NCBI GenBank assembly: GCA_003448685.1
Contig: DLXW01000018.1
Coordinates: forward strand, 10,738 to 19,183
Source of the DNA: Cyanothece sp. UBA12306
GTDB taxonomy: Bacteria; Cyanobacteriota; Cyanobacteriia; Cyanobacteriales; Microcystaceae
Direction of reading: 5' to 3'
DNA length: 8,446 nucleotides
Positions 5,414 through 8,446 of the stretch are shown here, piece after piece. Every line of letters begins with the position of its first letter. Positions within the stretch are counted from its first letter, which is position 1. The position numbers and the translations under genes were made by a program. The notes beneath the pieces were generated by a model. That model was not told the origin of the DNA. It was given only the letters and a program-made list of their open reading frames with translations, and made no database searches.

Positions 5414-6349
5414 ATGACATCTAACTTGAATATTACTAGCAAAGAAATTAGCACAACTAATCGTAAATTATGGTTTGCTGCTATTAAACCCCCAATGTAT
5501 ACAGTTGCAATTATACCGATTACTGTAGGTACAGCAGTTGCTTTTGCGCAAAATAATCTTTTCTCTTTCAAAATATTTGGCACCTTTTTAATGTCAGCAA
5601 TTTTTATTATTGCTTGGCTCAATCTAACTAATGATGTTTTTGATTCTGAGACTGGAATTGATCAAAATAAAGCCCATTCTGTTGTCAATTTAACAGGTAA
5701 TAAATCTCTAGTTTTTTGGATCGCTAATCTATTTTTATTTTTAGGTATTTTGGGAATAATTATGATTGCTTGGTGGCAAAAAGAAGCAACTGTATTAGGA
5801 ATTATTATCCTATGTTGTGCTTTGGGATATACTTATCAAGGACCTCCCTTTCGTCTAGGATACCAGGGATTAGGAGAAATCATTTGTTTTTTTACCTTTG
5901 GTCCGATGGCTATCGAAGCAGCTTATTATTCTCAAGTTCAACATTTTTCCCTATCTAGTTTAGTTCCTGGAGTTATTATCGGAATTACCACCTCAATTAT
6001 TTTGTTTTGTTCCCATTTTCATCAGGTAGAAGATGATCTTGCAGCAGGAAAAAAATCACCAATTGTTCGTTTAGGAACTAAATTAGGATCTCAGATATTA
6101 ACAGGAGTAACAATTAGTGTTTTCATGTTAACAGTAATTTTTATTAATTTAGGCATAATTCCTGTTACTACTTTATTAATATTTTTGAGTGTTCCTTTTG
6201 CTTATCAATTAGTGAATCATGTAAGGCAATATCATGATCAACCTAATTTAGTCAGTAATTGTAAGTTTATTGCTGTCAACCTTCATTTTGTGAGTGGAAT
6301 CTTATTCTCATTAGGTCTTATTTTAACTAATTTACTAGAACTTAAATAA
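5414..6349 (+). CDS. menA: 2-carboxy-1,4-naphthoquinone phytyltransferase (MenA, UbiA family)
   Basis: This 311-residue integral membrane protein transfers a phytyl (or prenyl) chain to the naphthoquinone ring, a late step of phylloquinone/menaquinone synthesis. It has the UbiA prenyltransferase pattern: about eight or nine hydrophobic segments and two polar, metal-diphosphate-binding loops. The first loop is NLTNDVFDSETG (70-81, with N73, D74 and D77). The second is CSHFHQVEDDLAAGKKSP (199-216, with E206, D207 and D208). YQGPPFRLGYQGLGE (141-155) is another strongly conserved family stretch. The HFHQVEDDLAAGKKSPIVRLG form is, as I recall, typical of cyanobacterial and plastid MenA rather than of UbiA (ubiquinone) or chlorophyll synthase. 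Length is normal for the family. The ATG at 5414 gives the expected N-terminus (KLWFAAIKPPMYTVAIIP), though no Shine-Dalgarno precedes it. It is divergent from menF, which acts at the start of the same pathway. Confidence 0.94.
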   Translation: MTSNLNITSKEISTTNRKLWFAAIKPPMYTVAIIPITVGTAVAFAQNNLFSFKIFGTFLMSAIFIIAWLNLTNDVFDSETGIDQNKAHSVVNLTGNKSLVFWIANLFLFLGILGIIMIAWWQKEATVLGIIILCCALGYTYQGPPFRLGYQGLGEIICFFTFGPMAIEAAYYSQVQHFSLSSLVPGVIIGITTSIILFCSHFHQVEDDLAAGKKSPIVRLGTKLGSQILTGVTISVFMLTVIFINLGIIPVTTLLIFLSVPFAYQLVNHVRQYHDQPNLVSNCKFIAVNLHFVSGILFSLGLILTNLLELK

Positions 6350-6359
6350 AACTAGGATA

Positions 6360-6443
6360 GTCCAAGCATTATAACTCAGTCGAGAAACAAATAACTTTCA
6401 AGTTAGTGCTTGGCTGCTGCGACAATTTACGACTAATAATTAA
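6360..6443 (+). pseudogene. 3' relic of a second Uma2-family gene
   Basis: Bases 6361-6434 match 7030-7103, inside the 3' end of the intact Uma2 gene, at 65 of 74 positions (about 88%) without gaps; a one-base indel follows. Read in the matching frame the relic gives VQAL-stop-LSRETNNFQVSAWLLRQ and then a second stop at 6441-6443. The glutamine codon CAA of the intact copy (Q193) is TAA here. Only the last 25 or so codons survive, and the sequence before 6360 is unlike the gene. The relic lies 669 bases before its match, which is about one gene plus spacer, as expected for a tandem duplicate whose first copy was largely deleted. It lies 10 bases after the menA stop. Confidence 0.85.
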
Positions 6444-6453
6444 TAATTATACT
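6426..6453 (+). promoter_or_regulatory. Candidate promoter of the Uma2 gene
   Basis: TTTACG (6426-6431) and TATACT (6448-6453) are -35-like and -10-like hexamers at 16-base spacing. The -35 part lies inside the relic of the dead upstream copy. Predicted transcription would begin only about five bases before the ATG, giving an almost leaderless mRNA. That fits the lack of a Shine-Dalgarno there. The hexamers were found by eye and are imperfect. Confidence 0.3.
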
Positions 6454-6464
6454 AGAAATAAACC

Positions 6465-7109
6465 ATGATTACTACTAATATTAAATTCACTCCAGACACT
6501 TGGATAGAAATAAATTGGTCAGACTATTTAGAGTTATGTAATGATCCCCAATACCAAAAAGCTAAGTTTTATTATTACAGCCAAAAAGCGAGGATTGAAA
6601 TGACTCCTATCGGCAATGATCACTCTAGAGATCACTCAATTATTACCTATGCTATTCATCTCTATGCTGCATTGAAATCTATTCCTTTAAATGGGAATGA
6701 TTGTTGTAGCTATCGAAAAGTAGGAGTGAGGGAAGCACAACCCGATTTATCCTTTTATATTGGGGATAATGTTGATGCTATTCCCTATGGAACTTCGATT
6801 ATTGATCTAGACAGTTATCCCCCTCCTAATTTAGTGATTGAAATAGCCAATACTTCTCTTAATGATGACAAAGGAGAAAAAAGATTACTCTATGAAGATT
6901 TGGGAGTAGAAGAATATTGGATTGTTGATGTTAAATCAGTTCAAATTATCGCCTTTAGAGTCGAACAAAAGGGAAGTTGGCGCGTTACTCAATCCCAAGT
7001 TTTACCCGAATTAGACATTAGTGTATTAATCCAAGCATTGCAACTCAGTCGAGAAACAAATCACTCTCAAGTTAGTGCTTGGTTGCTGCAACAATTTCAA
7101 ACTAAATAA
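6465..7109 (+). CDS. Uma2 family (DUF820) putative PD-(D/E)XK nuclease
   Basis: This 214-residue protein carries the hallmarks of the Uma2 family, which is greatly expanded in cyanobacteria: VREAQPDLSFYIG (88-100, D94 as the PD aspartate), PPNLVIEIANTS (120-131, E126 as the second acidic residue), then DDKGEKRLLYEDLGVEEYWIVD (134-155). The fold is restriction-endonuclease-like. A lysine directly after the E-x pair is absent (EIA), so K136 or K139 may serve instead. The biological role of the family is unknown, and activity is not proven by sequence. The C-terminal tail (about 185-214) is the part duplicated in the upstream relic. Length is usual for the family. The ATG at 6465 has no Shine-Dalgarno. 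It is 115 bases downstream of menA but carries its own promoter-like element, so a functional link to menA is doubtful. It is more likely a member of a mobile, duplicating gene family that landed here. Confidence 0.88.
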   Translation: MITTNIKFTPDTWIEINWSDYLELCNDPQYQKAKFYYYSQKARIEMTPIGNDHSRDHSIITYAIHLYAALKSIPLNGNDCCSYRKVGVREAQPDLSFYIGDNVDAIPYGTSIIDLDSYPPPNLVIEIANTSLNDDKGEKRLLYEDLGVEEYWIVDVKSVQIIAFRVEQKGSWRVTQSQVLPELDISVLIQALQLSRETNHSQVSAWLLQQFQTK

Positions 7110-7125
7110 TTAATTTAAGGGAGAA

Positions 7126-7145
7126 GTGGCGAAGTTCCTCGCTAC
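7126..7145 (+). repeat. Hairpin 16 bases after the Uma2 stop
   Basis: GTGGCGA (7126-7132) pairs with TCGCTAC (7139-7145) in a seven-pair stem (one G-U) with loop AGTTCC. It is GC-rich for this region and follows the gene end directly, as a transcript-ending or RNA-stabilising stem would. It is followed by GAAAAAGG rather than a T-run, so it is not a standard intrinsic terminator. The rest of the 7110-7312 gap holds a smaller hairpin (TATTGT/ACAATA, 7216-7231), an orphan AAGGAG (7150-7155) and a HIP1 site. Confidence 0.4.
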
Positions 7146-7265
7146 GAAAAAGGAGCGATCGCACAGAAATATCCAATTAGTTTTGTAACGATTACGTCGA
7201 ACTGGGGTTACGGAGTATTGTAGCAACAATAACAACACCGGAAACTAAATTCACAATTAGACCAT

Positions 7266-7303
7266 CTATATAAATAGAAGAGCCTATATAAAAAGCTTAT
7301 ACT
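7266..7303 (+). promoter_or_regulatory. CTATATAAA direct repeat and TATACT before the coiled-coil gene
   Basis: CTATATAAA occurs at 7266-7274 and again at 7284-7292, 18 bases apart, followed by TATACT (7298-7303), a possible -10. No convincing -35 was found at the expected spacing. The two copies might be alternative -10 regions or binding sites. If TATACT is the -10, the transcript would be leaderless or nearly so, which suits the absence of a Shine-Dalgarno. Confidence 0.3.
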
Positions 7304-7311
7304 GCGATCGC
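7304..7311. repeat. HIP1 octamer next to a start codon
   Basis: GCGATCGC ends one base before the ATG of the coiled-coil gene, in the place where a ribosome-binding site would normally be. HIP1 is a highly repeated palindrome of cyanobacterial genomes. Five other perfect copies occur in the window, four of them inside coding regions. Confidence 0.8.
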
Positions 7312-7312
7312 T

Positions 7313-8419
7313 ATGAGTAACCATAATCCTCCTCAAACACCATTTGATAGTATTTTTGATTCCAACCATATCCCCGATCATGAAGGGGAAAAAGATACTG
7401 TTAAACCTGAAATTTTCGCTGCTGAGACACCCCTAGAAGTTGAAACAACCCTCGAACCAGTAGAAATTTCTGTTACCCCCGAAAATGACCCCGCTACCAG
7501 TCGAGACTGGTTTAATTTAGCGCGTAAACTAAGGGGACAAAATCGAGAACTTCTCGGAAATATTGTACAGTTAGAACAAGCTTTAGCTGAATCACAACAG
7601 AAATTACAAGAACAAGGGCGACAATTTCGTAGAAATGACTCTATATCCACTCAGCAAACGGCTCAATTAGCAAATATTCAAGCGCAACTTCACGCCTCCC
7701 ATGAACAGTCCCAAAAACAACAATTAGAGATCAAAATCCTGACAGAAAAGTTAACAGCAACCAAAACTCAGTTGGCCCAAGTAGAACGGGAATGTACTTT
7801 ACTTAAACAAAAATGTCAAGATAAGGGAAATCTGCTAATTAGCACCCAAAAACAAGTTGAAGAATTAGAAACTCGACTACAAAGACAACAAAGGTATTCT
7901 CTACAATATAAAGCCGCTTTAGATGAATGTTTGAGTAAATCTGCCAGAAGGAATAAGACGAACTCTTCTGTGACTGCTAAAAATCGTTTAACTACCATCA
8001 AAGCTTGGTCTGAACAACCCCAAGCTAAGCAAGAAATTAAGTTATCTTCTTCTAATTCTGACCCGAAACCTTCAGAAACTCCGGCTAATTCGTCTGAAAC
8101 TGGAGAAAAATCTCCGGCCTTAGATAACAACAAAACCCTTGAAGAATTATTTTCTTTGAACCCAGAAATTCCCGAAGCTATAAGAGAAAAAAATCCCCAA
8201 ACTGAAGAAAGTTCTGAATCAGAAAATATTGAATCTCAATTATCAGAGCCAGATCTACAAAGTGTTACAGAAACTGATAGTAATGTTTCTGATTTAATTG
8301 TTCCCGAAAGACAATCCTTAGCTATTAATCATCCTGTTCCTTTTAGTTTTGCTATTGAGCGCAAAAAACCTCAGGATAAATCTAATATTGACTTACCTTC
8401 TTTTTTACGTAGACGGTAA
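7313..8419 (+). CDS. Coiled-coil protein of unknown function with a basic C-terminal motif
   Basis: I do not recognise this 368-residue protein. It is soluble, with no signal peptide or membrane span. Residues 1-62 are acidic and proline-rich, probably disordered. Residues about 65-205, starting at DWFNLARKLRGQNRELLGNI, form a long glutamine-rich and lysine-rich heptad pattern typical of a coiled coil. Residues about 215-340 are low in hydrophobics and rich in Ser, Glu, Asn and Pro, again likely disordered. The last stretch, PVPFSFAIERKK and then NIDLPSFLRRR (358-368), looks ordered and may be a short docking or membrane-binding peptide. This layout (disordered, coiled coil, disordered, terminal peptide) is common in bacterial scaffold or cell-division adaptor proteins, but no such role is shown here. 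The N-terminal ATG has a HIP1 site in place of a Shine-Dalgarno. Codon use and AT content look like those of its neighbours. Confidence 0.8.
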   Translation: MSNHNPPQTPFDSIFDSNHIPDHEGEKDTVKPEIFAAETPLEVETTLEPVEISVTPENDPATSRDWFNLARKLRGQNRELLGNIVQLEQALAESQQKLQEQGRQFRRNDSISTQQTAQLANIQAQLHASHEQSQKQQLEIKILTEKLTATKTQLAQVERECTLLKQKCQDKGNLLISTQKQVEELETRLQRQQRYSLQYKAALDECLSKSARRNKTNSSVTAKNRLTTIKAWSEQPQAKQEIKLSSSNSDPKPSETPANSSETGEKSPALDNNKTLEELFSLNPEIPEAIREKNPQTEESSESENIESQLSEPDLQSVTETDSNVSDLIVPERQSLAINHPVPFSFAIERKKPQDKSNIDLPSFLRRR

Positions 8420-8420
8420 T

Positions 8421-8446
8421 ATAGTTAATAGTTAATAGTTAATACT
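8421..8446. repeat. ATAGTTA heptamer tandem repeat (STRR-like), cut by the window edge
   Basis: Three exact copies of ATAGTTA run from 8421 to 8441, followed by ATACT up to the window end. Short heptanucleotide tandem repeats of this kind (STRR) are common between genes in cyanobacteria. The array may continue beyond the window. It begins two bases after the coiled-coil gene's stop codon. Confidence 0.75.

Overview
The window looks like cyanobacterial chromosome. Four signs support this. Six perfect copies of the HIP1 octamer GCGATCGC occur in 8.4 kb (327-334, 387-394, 2333-2340, 2404-2411, 7155-7162, 7304-7311). Two genes are recognisable phylloquinone/menaquinone biosynthesis enzymes of the cyanobacterial type. 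The first gene resembles the HetZ-related family. Base composition is AT-rich, and a heptamer tandem repeat of the cyanobacterial STRR kind lies at the right edge. Genus cannot be fixed from the window.

Layout. Positions 20-3210 hold three plus-strand genes: a HetZ-related protein with two helix-turn-helix-like segments, a 76-residue ribbon-helix-helix protein with a perfect Shine-Dalgarno, and a soluble PAS-GAF-histidine kinase without a response regulator in view. The kinase converges on menF (isochorismate synthase, minus strand, 3236-4711) with only 25 bases between stop codons. A 702-base non-coding gap (4712-5413) separates menF from the divergently transcribed menA (naphthoquinone phytyltransferase, 5414-6349). 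MenF makes isochorismate at the entry of the pathway and MenA attaches the phytyl tail near its end, so this divergent pair serves synthesis of the photosystem I quinone. The gap is rich in hairpins and short repeats. Its most structured part (4992-5070) could be a relic end of an IS200/IS605-type element or a small RNA locus.

Downstream of menA is a Uma2-family (DUF820) putative nuclease gene (6465-7109). In front of it (6360-6443) lies the 3' end of a second, dead copy of the same gene: 65 of 74 bases are identical, with an in-frame stop. This is a clear trace of tandem duplication followed by deletion. A 203-base gap with hairpins, a CTATATAAA direct repeat and two HIP1 sites leads to a 368-residue coiled-coil protein of unknown function (7313-8419). 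The window ends in ATAGTTA heptamer repeats.

No CRISPR array, tRNA, rRNA or intact mobile element was seen. The most interesting points are the folded block between menF and menA, the Uma2 relic, the solitary ribbon-helix-helix gene with a palindrome in its leader, and the two conserved-looking but unassigned proteins at the ends.
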